From an uncultured Paracoccaceae bacterium (GTDB lineage: Bacteria; Pseudomonadota; Alphaproteobacteria; Rhodobacterales; Rhodobacteraceae): a stretch of 64,000 nucleotides of DNA. The number at the start of each line of letters is the position of its first letter. The stretch's first letter is position 1. A program made the translations under genes and the position numbers. A model generated the notes under the pieces. It did no database searches, had not been told where the DNA came from, and saw only the letters and a list, made by a program, of their open reading frames with translations. The stretch is from positions 62,001-126,000 of the forward strand of contig CANLVP010000001.1 in assembly GCA_947494675.1 (NCBI GenBank), read 5' to 3'. This document shows, one piece after another, positions 1-8,899 of this stretch.

Positions 1-93
1 TTGCAAGACGACGCCATTGTCCGGGCAGTCGGGGTCCGGGACGGTGTCGAGCGTCAGGTCTTGGTTGAAGGCGTGGATCACGGCGGCGCGCAT
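1..93 (-). CDS. Zinc-type alcohol dehydrogenase, N-terminal fragment (runs off the window)
   Basis: Only the first 31 codons are inside the window. The peptide opens MRAAVIHAFNQDLTLDTVPD, which resembles the first beta strands of the GroES-like domain of medium-chain (zinc) alcohol dehydrogenases and quinone oxidoreductases. The ATG is at 93-91. Catalytic and cofactor residues lie outside the window, so substrate and even zinc dependence are unknown. It is divergent from the gene at 240, so 94-239 should hold both promoters. Confidence 0.6.
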   Translation of the reverse strand, partial: MRAAVIHAFNQDLTLDTVPDPDCPDNGVVLQ

Positions 94-239
94 GGGGTGG
101 CCTTTGCAAATGGGTTTCGCAAATTGGTAGGGGCGCGGGGGGCTGAAATCAAAAGAAATCCGCGCGGGCAGGTATGCGCGATCAACGCTAGCGCCATGCA
201 GCCCCCCCTGCTACCTTGCTGCAAAAGACTGAGGCGCAG

Positions 240-656
240 ATGACCCAAGACCTGCCAGAGTATTACTTTCGCATCCGTGAAAACGGCGCGGCTGTGTTCC
301 GCGTGGACACCGAAAACCGCCAGCGCCGGATTGAGCTGGATCAGGTGGCGATGGTCAACGTCAAAAACGGCGAGGTGAAGCCGCATGGCGATCATGTGCT
401 GACCGAAGCCGATATTGCCGCCATTCAGGACTGGTTGGACAAACGGGTGGCGCTGCTGGCACAGCGCGACATGGACGACATTCACCGGGCGGTGGATTAT
501 CTGAACCTGACGACCCATTGGGTGCAGTCCAAGGCGACGGATGACCAGTTGGAGGATGTCACGGACAGGCTTTTGCTTGCGATGCATGATCTGCGCACGC
601 TGCTGGTGCGCAAGAAATCCGAACGCCTGCTGGCAGATGACGACGCTGGCAGCTAG
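240..656 (+). CDS. Conserved hypothetical cytoplasmic protein (138 aa)
   Basis: I do not recognise the family. The protein has no signal peptide or membrane segment, is rich in charged residues, and its second half (from about residue 65) looks helical with regular Leu/Ile spacing (VDYLNL, LEDVTDRLLLAMHDLRTLLV). I chose the ATG at 240, preceded by GAGGCGCAG, over a TTG eight codons upstream because the upstream codons look non-coding. It converges on the MATE gene, and the two are separated by a long palindrome. Confidence 0.75.
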   Translation: MTQDLPEYYFRIRENGAAVFRVDTENRQRRIELDQVAMVNVKNGEVKPHGDHVLTEADIAAIQDWLDKRVALLAQRDMDDIHRAVDYLNLTTHWVQSKATDDQLEDVTDRLLLAMHDLRTLLVRKKSERLLADDDAGS

Positions 657-658
657 CG

Positions 659-681
659 AAAAATATTCGACGAATATTTTT
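659..681. terminator. Bidirectional terminator-like palindrome, ATTCG-N-CGAAT family
   Basis: A perfect 11-bp inverted repeat with a single-base centre: AAAAATATTCG, A, CGAATATTTTT. It starts 3 nt after the stop of the + strand gene and ends 6 nt before the stop of the convergent MATE gene, with A and T runs on the two sides. That position fits a bidirectional terminator. Related palindromes occur at 16350 and 62722. Confidence 0.6.
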
Positions 682-686
682 GGGCG

Positions 687-2051
687 CTAAGCGGCAGCCG
701 TCGCGATATGGCTTGAGCCGCGCCAGAACCGCCAGGACATCAGCACACCCGCCACGGTCAGCCCGACCACCAGCCCCAACCAAAGCCCCACAGGGCCCAT
801 GCCAAGGGTAAAGGCCAGCACATAGCTGCATGGCAGGCCGATGATCCAATAGCTGACCACCGCCATCACCATGGGCACCGCAGTATCCTGCACCCCGCGC
901 AAGAGGCCCAGCGCCATGACCTGCAGCGCATCCACGGCCTGAAAGAGCGCGGCCACGGCGACGAGGGCCACGCCAATGCGCAAGAGCGCATCGCGTTGTG
1001 GCTCATCCGGATCGATGAAGGCGCTGACCAGCACCTCTGGCAGGGTCAGGAAGATGATCACCGTAAAAACGACAAAGCCGCCTGACAGCGCGATGGCGGT
1101 CAGCCCGCCCCGGCGCAGGCCCGGTTCATCGCGGCGGCCCAGTGCACGGCCCGCCCGGATCGTGGCCGCCTGAGACAAGCCGATATGGACCATGAACATG
1201 ATGCTGGCCCATTGGATCGCGATGCCGTGGGCGGCCAGCTCCAGCGCGCCGATCCAGCCCATCATGACGGCGGAGGCGGCAAAAAGTCCGCCTTCGGCCA
1301 GTGACGTCAGGCCGATTGGCACGCCGAGTTTGAAGACGCGGGCCATGACCTCGGGGTCCGGGCGCAGGGCGTTGCGAAAGATCTCAAACGCGGGCAAACG
1401 GCGCAGGATATAGACCACCAGCACGATCACATTGGCGACCTGCACCAGCACAGAGGCGATGGCCGCGCCGCGCAGGCCCAGTTCGGGCGCACCGAAGTTG
1501 CCAAAGATCAGCAGGTAGTTGACCACAACATTCACAAGCGCCGCGAGGATCGTCGACCACAGGATGATCGCGGTGTGTTCCAGCCCCGCAAGGAAGGATT
1601 TGAACGCCATCACAATGAGCGCGGGCACCATACCGAGCACGGCGATATGCAGATAGTCTTGTGCGGCAGCGGCCACCACAGGCTCTTGCCCGATGGCGAG
1701 CATGATGCGTTCCGAAAAGATGAACGGGATCGACACAATGAGGCCGTAGAACACCGACAGCCAAACGGCCATGCGCGTGGCACGGCGGGCGGTCTGGATG
1801 TCGTCCGCCTCAGCCGCCGCCGCCACCAAGGGCGTCACGGCAAAGCCGAAGCCAGCGCCCACGATAAAGAGCACAAAGAACATGGTGCTGGCGATGGTGA
1901 CGGCGGCGAGTGCTGTCACATCATACCAGCCCAGCATGATCGTGTCGGTCATATGAATCGCGAATTGCGCCAGATTGGAGGCAATCAGCGGCAGGCCCAG
2001 TTTCAGGACGGCACGGGTGTGCTGGGGATATGTCTGGGCGGTGGGCTGCAT
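687..2051 (-). CDS. MATE family efflux transporter
   Basis: The 454-aa protein has about twelve hydrophobic segments spread over its length, in the two-bundle arrangement of NorM/DinF-type MATE exporters. Family members expel cationic drugs or metabolites in exchange for Na+ or H+ across the inner membrane. The N-terminal half includes the typical ...PLIASNLAQFAIHMTDTIML segment with an acidic residue in the first helices. Length is normal for the family. It follows the DUF1007-NicO pair on the same strand with a 38-nt gap. Substrate cannot be inferred. Confidence 0.93.
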   Translation of the reverse strand: MQPTAQTYPQHTRAVLKLGLPLIASNLAQFAIHMTDTIMLGWYDVTALAAVTIASTMFFVLFIVGAGFGFAVTPLVAAAAEADDIQTARRATRMAVWLSVFYGLIVSIPFIFSERIMLAIGQEPVVAAAAQDYLHIAVLGMVPALIVMAFKSFLAGLEHTAIILWSTILAALVNVVVNYLLIFGNFGAPELGLRGAAIASVLVQVANVIVLVVYILRRLPAFEIFRNALRPDPEVMARVFKLGVPIGLTSLAEGGLFAASAVMMGWIGALELAAHGIAIQWASIMFMVHIGLSQAATIRAGRALGRRDEPGLRRGGLTAIALSGGFVVFTVIIFLTLPEVLVSAFIDPDEPQRDALLRIGVALVAVAALFQAVDALQVMALGLLRGVQDTAVPMVMAVVSYWIIGLPCSYVLAFTLGMGPVGLWLGLVVGLTVAGVLMSWRFWRGSSHIATAAA

Positions 2052-2089
2052 GCCCTAGCCCTACGCCCGGTTGCGGCGCGGGTAAAGGG

Positions 2090-3009
2090 TCAGATCGCGC
2101 GGGCCAGAAGTTGCAGCGCGAGGGCCGTGACCAAGAGGCCCGCGAGCACCTCTGCCCCCGCCATCAGGCGGGCGGTGCCGCGCGACGAGGCGATCTGCGC
2201 CAGTGCGCTTTCGCGGAAGCCCACGGCGGCGAGGGCCACCAGCACGGTGATCGATGCCGTGCCCAACCCCATGACAATGGCGCCGATGATGCCCGCCCAG
2301 TCGATGCCCAGCCGCCATGTCAGGATCAGCAGGAACAGCGCCCCGGTGCAGGGGCGGATGGCAATTGATCCGATGACCACAAGCGCGTCGCGCAGGGATC
2401 GGACAGACGCGGCTTGGTCAAGGCTGGGGCCATGGGCGTGGCCGCAGGTCTCGCAATGGCCGTCGGTGTGGTCATGGTCGTGGTGATGGTGATCGTGGCT
2501 GTGTGCGGGGGGCGAAGCTGGCGCAGGACTTTGCGCAGCCCGCGCAGGAGCAGCCAGACACCGACCCCGGCGATCAGCGCATAGCTGAGCGGGGCCATGA
2601 CGTTATCGGCCAACCCCGTCATCTCGTCCCTGCCCCAGCCCAGCAGCCAGACGCCCGCATAGACCAAGATCACAGCCGTGAGCGCCTGCGCCACGGATGA
2701 TGCCAGCGCCAGCCCCGCAAGGCGGCCCGCAGGCACCCGCGCGCCAAGACCGTAACCGCCAATGACCAGCTTGCCGTGACCGGGACCCGCCGCATGCACA
2801 AACCCATAGGCAAAGCACAGCCCCCAAAGTGCGGCGAGCGCGCCCGGCTCGCCCGCCTTGAGGCTGCGCAGGGCGGTGGCCATGGCGTTTTGCACGTCGC
2901 GTTGGGTCGCGGCGGCCCAGCGGCTGACCTGATCGGCCCCGCCCATGCCCCAAAGCCAGACCGCCAGCGCGACCAGCAGGGCCAAGAGGATCAAAGCGGC
3001 GCGGCGCAT
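2090..3009 (-). pseudogene. NicO-family nickel/cobalt transporter, frameshifted at a G run
   Basis: The N-terminal part (from the ATG at 3009-3007) encodes a signal-anchor-like helix, the NicO motif region [18 protein letters not shown] and further membrane segments. Reading then enters a nonsense frame at the 2507-2512 G run (six G on the + strand, six C in the gene). The correct continuation is in another frame: a His-rich cytoplasmic loop ([17 protein letters not shown]), then [20 protein letters not shown] and three more membrane segments ending at 2090. One extra C would restore a protein of about 306 aa. Either a real indel or a homopolymer sequencing error would explain this. It overlaps the DUF1007 gene by 19 bp, the usual partner of RcnA/NicO-type metal permeases. 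Confidence 0.85.
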
Positions 3010-3641
3010 GTCACGGTAATCGTATCTGCAAATTCCACGCCGACTTCGGGGAATTCCTCATCCGGGCCCACGTCGGCGGCGGGACGGCCATAGAGCAACT
3101 CTTCCACCAGTGAATAGGCGCGGTCGAGGTCGGCGGGGATCACGGCAACCTCGCAATCATCGCGGCCCACGATCTTGATTGGTCCGGCCAGTTGGTAGGC
3201 GACATAGTAGAACGGGTCATAGACGCGGATGGTCAGCGGGGCATTGGGATCAGGGGGCGTGATGCCGCGTGCATGGGTTTCGCGCACGAGGCCGCCTTCA
3301 AACGTCATGGTGTGGTCCTGTTTCGGCGCGAGGGTCAGACGGGTGTCGCCCTGCATCACTTCAAGATCGCCCTGAAAGTCCGGTGGCCAAGCGGTGACGC
3401 TTTGGGCCAGAATATCAACCTCTGCCGGGGTGAGGTTCATGTCGCCGTCCAGATCGATCCCCAGATCGGCGGTGATCAGCAGCGAAAAGTAATCGTCATA
3501 GACCCACGCGAGGTGCACAACGGGCGTCGGACCGGTGAAATCCACCGTCACTTCGGCCCCCACAAAGATATGCGGATGCGCGGCACCGGGCAGCGGGGTC
3601 AGCGTCAGGGCCAAGGAAGTGAGCATCGTCATTGTGCGCAT
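2991..3641 (-). CDS. DUF1007 family periplasmic protein, NicO partner
   Basis: The 216-aa protein begins with a cleavable signal peptide ending around [11 protein letters not shown]. The mature N terminus starts with the HPHIFV motif typical of DUF1007 proteins, where the His residues probably bind metal. DUF1007 genes are commonly found next to NicO permeases, as here, and are thought to act as periplasmic metal-binding partners. The downstream NicO reading frame starts inside the last codons of this gene, indicating translational coupling. Specific metal unknown. Confidence 0.88.
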   Translation of the reverse strand: MRTMTMLTSLALTLTPLPGAAHPHIFVGAEVTVDFTGPTPVVHLAWVYDDYFSLLITADLGIDLDGDMNLTPAEVDILAQSVTAWPPDFQGDLEVMQGDTRLTLAPKQDHTMTFEGGLVRETHARGITPPDPNAPLTIRVYDPFYYVAYQLAGPIKIVGRDDCEVAVIPADLDRAYSLVEELLYGRPAADVGPDEEFPEVGVEFADTITVTCAAPL

Positions 3642-3728
3642 GTGTCAGCAGATAGGCCAGCGCGGCAGCACTGACAATGGACAGCGCGCCCGACCTACGG
3701 CAAGTTTATGCAAACGAAAGGGAGCGCG

Positions 3729-4376
3729 ATGTCAGACTTCGACAACCTGATCGGCGATGCACGGGGGTTTTTGACCCAATTGGCCGCCAACAACAGCCGC
3801 GACTGGTGGCAGGACAACAAGGCCACCTATGACAGCAAGTTAAAGGCCCCGGCGCTGACGCTGCTGGACCAGATGCAGCCCAAGCTTGCGGCGCTGTCAG
3901 GGCTGGAGGTCACGCCAAAGCTGTTTCGCCCCCATCGGGATGTGCGGTTTTCCAAGGACAAGACCCCCTACAACACGCATTTGCACATGATGTGGAGCCT
4001 TGCGACGGGCGCGCGGCAGGACATGGTGTTCTTCTTTGGGGTGGGCCTTGATTACGTGACCGCCGGTGCCGGCACGATGGGGTTTGACAAGCCGGTGCTG
4101 GTGGATTGGCGCAAGTTTGTGGACCTTGATACCGATCGGATCATGGGCGTTGTCACCGGGCTTGAGGGCAAGGGCGTGCAATTTCGCGAACCGGCGTTGA
4201 AGCGCGTGCCGCCGCCCTATGACAAGGACCATCCCGCGGAGCGGCTTTTGCGGATGAAAGGCGTGGTGGGCAGCGTCGCGTTACCGTCGGAAGGGCCGCT
4301 TGAGACGCAGTTGGAAGAGGCCTTTGCGCTGCTTTGGCCGCTCAATGAGATGTTGATCGGGGTGGCTGAGGCGTAG
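3729..4376 (+). CDS. DUF2461 (TIGR02453) family protein
   Basis: A 215-aa protein with the family hallmark of an early FLTQLAANNSRDWWQDNKATY stretch and LFRPHRDVRFSKDKTPYNTH (about residues 60-80). Function is unknown throughout the family. I place the start at 3729 because AAGGGAG precedes it; an ATG seven codons upstream lacks a ribosome site. The TAG stop is the first part of the palindromic repeat that follows. Confidence 0.88.
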   Translation: MSDFDNLIGDARGFLTQLAANNSRDWWQDNKATYDSKLKAPALTLLDQMQPKLAALSGLEVTPKLFRPHRDVRFSKDKTPYNTHLHMMWSLATGARQDMVFFFGVGLDYVTAGAGTMGFDKPVLVDWRKFVDLDTDRIMGVVTGLEGKGVQFREPALKRVPPPYDKDHPAERLLRMKGVVGSVALPSEGPLETQLEEAFALLWPLNEMLIGVAEA

Positions 4377-4398
4377 GGTGGGCGATGCGCCCACCTTT
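4377..4398 (+). terminator. Palindromic terminator of the GTAG/CTAC repeat family
   Basis: GGTGGGCG, 3-nt loop, CGCCCACC, then TTT. The stem starts immediately after the TAG stop of the DUF2461 gene, which belongs to the repeat's GTAG end. It works on paper as an intrinsic terminator for the + strand. Confidence 0.6.
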
Positions 4399-4407
4399 GC
4401 CCACGTT

Positions 4408-4430
4408 GCCGGTCTGAAGCCCGGCCTACG
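4408..4430 (-). repeat. Dispersed palindromic repeat copy (GCCGG...CCGGCCTACG)
   Basis: This 23-nt copy reads GCCGGTCTGAAG followed by CCCGGCCTACG. An identical copy is at 11849-11871 and close copies are at 11799 and 24085. Its CTA (4426-4428) is the TAG stop codon of the minus-strand gene 4426-4893, so the hairpin begins right at that gene's end. Confidence 0.7.
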
Positions 4431-4893
4431 CCAGACGGCGGGCGGCGCTGCCAAGAAGGCCACGGGAATAGACCTTGTGAAATGGCAAGAGCGCCGTGAA
4501 CAACCAGCCGAGCGGTGCGTCGGGTGCGGGCGGCGTCACGGCTGAGCCAAAGTAGAAACGTCCCGGCTGATGAAACAGCCACGAGCGCGTGCGGCCCGCC
4601 ACATCACAAAGCAGGATCTGATCATCGGTGCGATCCTCAACCCGCCAGGCGGCGTAGGTGTCGGCGCTGCCATTGGCGAGGGCCTCGACATCTGCATCGG
4701 TGCTGGCGTGGCCCGCAAACCCGAGGATCAGACGCTCTGCCCGAAAGAGCGGTGTGGTATAGAATGCGCGGATGCAGGCGGCCAGATCGGGGGCGGCCAC
4801 ATCAGCCACAAAGCAATCGGTATAGCAGTCGTCGCGCACAGCATAGCGCTGCAACAGTGCGTTGTCGGGAAGAGGAGCCAGTGTCAGGGTCAT
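4426..4893 (-). CDS. Hypothetical protein, weakly DUF2867-like
   Basis: A 155-aa soluble protein, last gene of a four-gene operon. The C-terminal stretch LFTALLPFHKVYSRGLLGSAA and the internal TDDQILLCDVAGRTRSWLF resemble DUF2867 proteins, but I am not certain. There are no obvious catalytic motifs. Its ATG overlaps the stop of the oxygenase gene (ATGA), so translation is coupled to it. Function unknown. Confidence 0.75.
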   Translation of the reverse strand: MTLTLAPLPDNALLQRYAVRDDCYTDCFVADVAAPDLAACIRAFYTTPLFRAERLILGFAGHASTDADVEALANGSADTYAAWRVEDRTDDQILLCDVAGRTRSWLFHQPGRFYFGSAVTPPAPDAPLGWLFTALLPFHKVYSRGLLGSAARRLA

Positions 4894-5813
4894 GTGCCAG
4901 TCGCCTTGAATTTTTCCATCAGGTAGGGGCCTGAACGCACCATACGCCCCCGTATGGATTCGTCAAGCGGAGCGATTTCGGCGTCCCAGTCGGGTTGATG
5001 GAAGAAGGCCAGCGATTGCCGGGCGGGCTGATCCGGGATTGCGAGAACCCGGTGCAGCGTGCTGACCCAGCGGTCGTTGGTCCAAAGCGCCATCAGGTCA
5101 CCGATATTGATCACAAAGGCCCCCGGCGGTGTAGGCACATCGACCCAGGTATCCCCCTGTTGGACCTGAAGGCCGCGGCGATCGGGTTGCGGCAAAAGGA
5201 TCGTCAGGCTGCCGTAGTCGGTATGCGCCCCGGCGCGCTGCTGATCCTTTTCCGCGGACGGCCCCGTGGCGTGGTAGTGCAGCGCGCGCAAGGCAGAGAT
5301 CGGGTTGCCGATGTAGGGCGCAAAGAAATCCGCGTCGCGCCCAAGGGCCACGGCAAAGACCTGCATGATCCGTGCGGCAAGGCGTTCCATCTCGGCATAA
5401 TAGGCCTCCCACGCGGGCCGAAATCCGGGCAGGTCGGGCCAAAGCGTCGACTGATAGCAGAATTTCAGCGCATCGGGGTTTGCATCAGCGGGGACACGTA
5501 AGGGCCCGCCGTTAAAGGATTCCTTGAGGTCGGGGGGTGTATCGTGGCCTTTGGATTTTGCGAGCGCTTCGGTGTTGGGGCCAAACCAGCCGTAGGGGTA
5601 GCCGGGATGGGGCGCGCTGACGCGGGCCTTGGTGGCGGCGTCCAGCGCAAAGAAATCTTGTGCGGCGGTCCAAACGTTGTCGATCACCGCTTGTGGGACG
5701 CCGTGGCCGGTGAGCACCAGAAAGCCGGTGTCGCGGCAGATGGCGTCGACTTCGGCGGCAGAGGCCGGGTCGGCGGCAAAGCGCGACAGGTCGTAGCTTG
5801 GAAAATCGGTCAA
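4890..5813 (-). CDS. Isopenicillin-N-synthase-like 2-oxoglutarate/Fe(II) oxygenase
   Basis: A 307-aa non-haem iron oxygenase. The N-terminal DIOX_N domain includes the DTGFLVLTGHGVP motif (about residues 29-41). The jelly-roll core carries the iron ligands HTD (in AGAHTDYGSLTILL) and a distal His (STLHRVL), and an R-x-S cosubstrate site (ARQSLAFF). These are the residues needed for activity. The start is a TTG overlapping the TGA of the upstream GFA gene; no in-frame ATG is nearby. Substrate unknown. Bacterial relatives hydroxylate or desaturate small molecules. Confidence 0.88.
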   Translation of the reverse strand: MTDFPSYDLSRFAADPASAAEVDAICRDTGFLVLTGHGVPQAVIDNVWTAAQDFFALDAATKARVSAPHPGYPYGWFGPNTEALAKSKGHDTPPDLKESFNGGPLRVPADANPDALKFCYQSTLWPDLPGFRPAWEAYYAEMERLAARIMQVFAVALGRDADFFAPYIGNPISALRALHYHATGPSAEKDQQRAGAHTDYGSLTILLPQPDRRGLQVQQGDTWVDVPTPPGAFVINIGDLMALWTNDRWVSTLHRVLAIPDQPARQSLAFFHQPDWDAEIAPLDESIRGRMVRSGPYLMEKFKATGT

Positions 5814-6190
5814 TCCATCACCTCCATCTCAGAGAGCGTCAACCAATCCGGGCGGCGGACGTCATAGACGGAAAGCGCGGGCGTCGGCAGGTCGGCGGGG
5901 GCAAGCGCGCCGCCGGGGATCATCACGCCGGGGATGTGGTCGTTGAGATACCAGACCGTTACGCCGCAGGTGGGGCAGAAGTGATAGGTGATCTGGCTGC
6001 CCTCGTCCCCGGTGCGGGTGAAGGATTTGGACCGGCCCTGCGTCGTGACCGCATCGGCGGCGAAACGGGTATTGAGCGAAAAGGCGGACCCGGTGCGCGT
6101 GCGGCAGGCGTGGCAGTGGCAGGCCACGGTGCGGATCGGGTCGGCGGTGGTCGTGGCGGTCAATTGGCCGCAGGCGCAGGTGGCGATCAT
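5810..6190 (-). CDS. GFA (glutathione-dependent formaldehyde-activating)/CENP-V fold protein
   Basis: The 126-aa protein carries the Cys clusters of the zinc-binding GFA fold: CACG near residue 5, CHCHACRTRTG (about 24-34) and FCPTCGVTVW (about 71-80). The founding member was described as promoting S-hydroxymethylglutathione formation; most homologues have no proven reaction. It overlaps both neighbours by 4 bp. It may handle a thiol or aldehyde produced in this operon, but that is inference. Confidence 0.87.
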   Translation of the reverse strand: MIATCACGQLTATTTADPIRTVACHCHACRTRTGSAFSLNTRFAADAVTTQGRSKSFTRTGDEGSQITYHFCPTCGVTVWYLNDHIPGVMIPGGALAPADLPTPALSVYDVRRPDWLTLSEMEVMD

Positions 6191-7071
6191 TCCAACACCT
6201 CGCGCCAGGAGTGTTTCGGGTCATAGCCCAGCAGATTGCGGGCCTTGGTGATGTCATAGAACGTCTCATCCGGTCCCATATCGCGGTTTTGCGGCACGCC
6301 TTGGTAGTGATCGGCGATGATCTGATCGGTAGAGACATTCACCGACATATCGGGGCTGGCGACGTTGAAGACCTGATAGCCAAGGCCATCGACCGCGAGG
6401 CAGCGGTCCACCATATGGCCCAGATCGCGGGCGTCGATATAGCCAAATATATTGCGGCGACGGCTGGCGGGATCATCCATGAAGGCAGGAAAATTCTCGG
6501 CGTATTCATGGGGTTCAATGACGTTGTTGATCCGCAGACCGTAGATGTCAAAGCCGGTACGCGCCTGAAAGGACCGGCCCGTCGCCTCATTGCAGACCTT
6601 GGACATCGCATAGCTGTCATGCGGCACGGTGGGATGGTCTTCGTTGACGGGGATGAAGGCGGGCTTGACCTCGCCATCCGCGAAACAGATGCCATAGGTG
6701 GTTTCAGAGCTGGCAAAGATGATCTTGCGGATGCCGAGTTTCACCGCCGCCTCAATCACGTTGTAGGTGGAGAGCGTGTTTTGGCGAAAACATTCGCCAT
6801 CGGTGCCGATCATGACGCGCGGGACGGCGGCGAAATGCACCACGGCGTCATAGCGCGGCACGCCGGTGCCCGCGTCCAATTCGTGGAAGTCTGTGAACTG
6901 CGACATGGCCCCGATGACCTGACCTGCATCGCAAAGATCGATCAAGAGCTCGGCGCAGGGCAGACCGGATGGCACTTGGTCAAGGTTCAGCACGTGGTGC
7001 CCCTGCCCCAGCAAATACGTGATCGCGTGCCGCCCGGCCTTGCCGCTGCCGCCTGTGAAGATAACGTTCAT
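6187..7071 (-). CDS. NAD(P)-dependent epimerase/dehydratase (extended SDR)
   Basis: A 294-aa extended short-chain dehydrogenase. It shows the Rossmann motif TGGSGKAG at residues 6-13, the SSETTYG catalytic-Ser region and DSYAMSKVCNE, which supplies the YxxxK pair. The family acts on nucleotide sugars or related substrates. I use the ATG at 7071-7069 because a strong GGAGG lies upstream and the longer frame is an artefact. It is the first gene of a four-gene coupled operon. Confidence 0.88.
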   Translation of the reverse strand: MNVIFTGGSGKAGRHAITYLLGQGHHVLNLDQVPSGLPCAELLIDLCDAGQVIGAMSQFTDFHELDAGTGVPRYDAVVHFAAVPRVMIGTDGECFRQNTLSTYNVIEAAVKLGIRKIIFASSETTYGICFADGEVKPAFIPVNEDHPTVPHDSYAMSKVCNEATGRSFQARTGFDIYGLRINNVIEPHEYAENFPAFMDDPASRRRNIFGYIDARDLGHMVDRCLAVDGLGYQVFNVASPDMSVNVSTDQIIADHYQGVPQNRDMGPDETFYDITKARNLLGYDPKHSWREVLE

Positions 7072-7171
7072 CTGGTCCTCCGCCCCTGTTTTGGGGTAGC
7101 CTAGCCCTGTCAGGCGCGCGTGCAAGCGCCCGATTGCTGGGACCGTTCTTCCGCAGACCGAGGAGACGAAG

Positions 7172-8458
7172 ATGAAAACCACCGCAACGCTAGGCCTTGT
7201 GGCGGCGCTGGCCGCAAGTGCTGCAGGGGCAGAAAACCGCATCGATACGATCCGTCCGGATGCACCTGAATTGGCCGGATACGGCGAGCTGCCTGTTGGC
7301 GTGACCACGCGGGTTTTCACCATGGCCGATCAGGTGGATATCGTGAACACCGGCGCAGAGGGCGAGATTGCCCGCGCCGACCGCGCCTTGACTGTCGAGA
7401 TTTGGTACCCCGCCCTGCCTAATACGGTGCCGGGCGGTCAATATGAAGCGGTGATCCGAGATGGCACCACGACCGTGCTGTTGGATGGTTACGCCACGCG
7501 CGGCGCTGTGCCTGCGACCGAGGGGTCTTATCCACTCGTGATCCTGAGCCATGGTTATCCGGGCAACCGCTGGTTGATGGGGTGGCTGGGCGAAAACCTT
7601 GCCTCTAAGGGTTACGTCGTGGCGAGCATCGACCACACCGATAGCACCTATTCCGATCAGGCGGCCTTTGGCTCGACACTTGTGAACCGGCCTTGGGACC
7701 AACGCTTTGTCATCGATCAGATGGCCGCGTTGGAGGATGGGATTGGCGCGATCACCGATGCGAATAACGCCGCTGTCGTGGGCTATTCCATGGGTGGCTA
7801 CGGCGCGCTGATTTATGCGGGGGCCGGTGTCACGCAGTTGGCGACGACGTTTGAATGGGGTGCCCCGCAGGGTCTGCTGGAACGCAATATGACTGGCACC
7901 GAGGAGCATATGAACCTCAAAGACCCGAGGGTGAAGGCCTTTGTCGCCTTTGGTCCCTGGGGCAATAACGCGGGGTTCTGGGATGCAAGCGGCCTGTCGC
8001 AAATCCACACGCCGCTGATGCTGATCGCGGGCGGGGTTGATGACGTGTCGGGCTATGACGCGATCCGCGGCATTTTCGATGGGGCCACGGGCGTGGACCG
8101 CCATTTGCTGACGTTTGAGGCCGCAAACCACAATGCGGGCGCGCCGATGCCCGCGCCTGCCGAAAGCTATGCGGTGAATGAGGACTTGGGCTGGGCCCCG
8201 TTTGAGCATTACGCCGACGCGGTCTGGGACAATACGCGGATGAACAACATCAGCGCGCATTTCGTGACCGCCTATCTTGATCTGCACCTCAAGGCGGATG
8301 CGGACAAGGCGGCCTACTTCGCACTGCAACCCAATGCGGCGGATGGTGTCTGGTCTGTCAATGAAGAAGGCGCATTCGGTGAAGAGCACACCTATTGGGC
8401 GGGCTTTCCGAACCGGACGGCGGCAGGTCTGCGATTTGAGACGAAGCTGGTGGAGTGA
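7172..8458 (+). CDS. Secreted alpha/beta hydrolase (PAF-acetylhydrolase/dienelactone-hydrolase type)
   Basis: A 428-aa protein with a signal peptide (about residues 1-20, ending AASAAGA). The nucleophile elbow GYSMGG sits near residue 210 and the oxyanion region ILSHGYPGNRW near residue 126. A probable catalytic Asp (AGGVDD) and His (AANHNAG) follow in order. It is probably a periplasmic esterase or lipase-like enzyme. GAGGAGACGAAG precedes the ATG. It is divergent from the epimerase operon and shares its 100-bp promoter region. Natural substrate unknown. Confidence 0.87.
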   Translation: MKTTATLGLVAALAASAAGAENRIDTIRPDAPELAGYGELPVGVTTRVFTMADQVDIVNTGAEGEIARADRALTVEIWYPALPNTVPGGQYEAVIRDGTTTVLLDGYATRGAVPATEGSYPLVILSHGYPGNRWLMGWLGENLASKGYVVASIDHTDSTYSDQAAFGSTLVNRPWDQRFVIDQMAALEDGIGAITDANNAAVVGYSMGGYGALIYAGAGVTQLATTFEWGAPQGLLERNMTGTEEHMNLKDPRVKAFVAFGPWGNNAGFWDASGLSQIHTPLMLIAGGVDDVSGYDAIRGIFDGATGVDRHLLTFEAANHNAGAPMPAPAESYAVNEDLGWAPFEHYADAVWDNTRMNNISAHFVTAYLDLHLKADADKAAYFALQPNAADGVWSVNEEGAFGEEHTYWAGFPNRTAAGLRFETKLVE

Positions 8459-8639
8459 TGCGGCACCTCACACACGGGCCGCATCATCACCAAACATGGA
8501 TACCAGCAAGTACACCAAAATTACTTTTTAAGAAGTGCGACCGCACCGAGGTGCGGCCGCGGTCGTCAACGACCTAAACAAAAACACTCGTCACCCTCAC
8601 TACGCCTATAGGTTTAGCTGACGTAGGGTTCACCCGCAC

Positions 8640-8660
8640 CCTGTCTGTTTAGACAGGTTT
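8640..8660 (+). terminator. Possible terminator hairpin downstream of the hydrolase gene
   Basis: A 7-bp perfect stem CCTGTCT/AGACAGG with a GTTT loop, followed by TTT. It lies 182 nt after the hydrolase stop, so it could end that transcript or a small RNA. Confidence 0.4.
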
Positions 8661-8857
8661 GGCAGGTTATTTATCAATGTTTGAAAACAGTTAGCGGGGT
8701 CGCCCCCTACTTTGTTTCGCCCCCGCCAACAGTGCCACAATCCGTCCCGAATCGGACACATTGTGCGTGGCGTGATTCCCGCCGTTTTTGGGCACGGTCC
8801 GAGGCAACTGTTAACCAAAAGGAGATCAGTATCGCGGATCACTGTTCGTCGCCCGAC

Positions 8858-8899
8858 GGGGGCGTGGCGCAGGCAATTCTGATTGCCCTGCCCCGCCCG
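8858..8899 (+). other. Long imperfect stem-loop in the parE leader
   Basis: GGGCG...CAGGCAAT on the left pairs with ATTGCCCTG...CGCCC on the right around a TCTG loop, with a few mismatches. It ends about 50 nt before the parE start. It could affect parE mRNA, or be the 3' hairpin of a short transcript. There is no T run directly after it. Confidence 0.35.

Noticed and set aside
1-243. An 80-codon open frame on the + strand at the window start
   Set aside because: It is antisense to the alcohol dehydrogenase fragment and reads into the real start region of the gene at 240; no domain or ribosome site.
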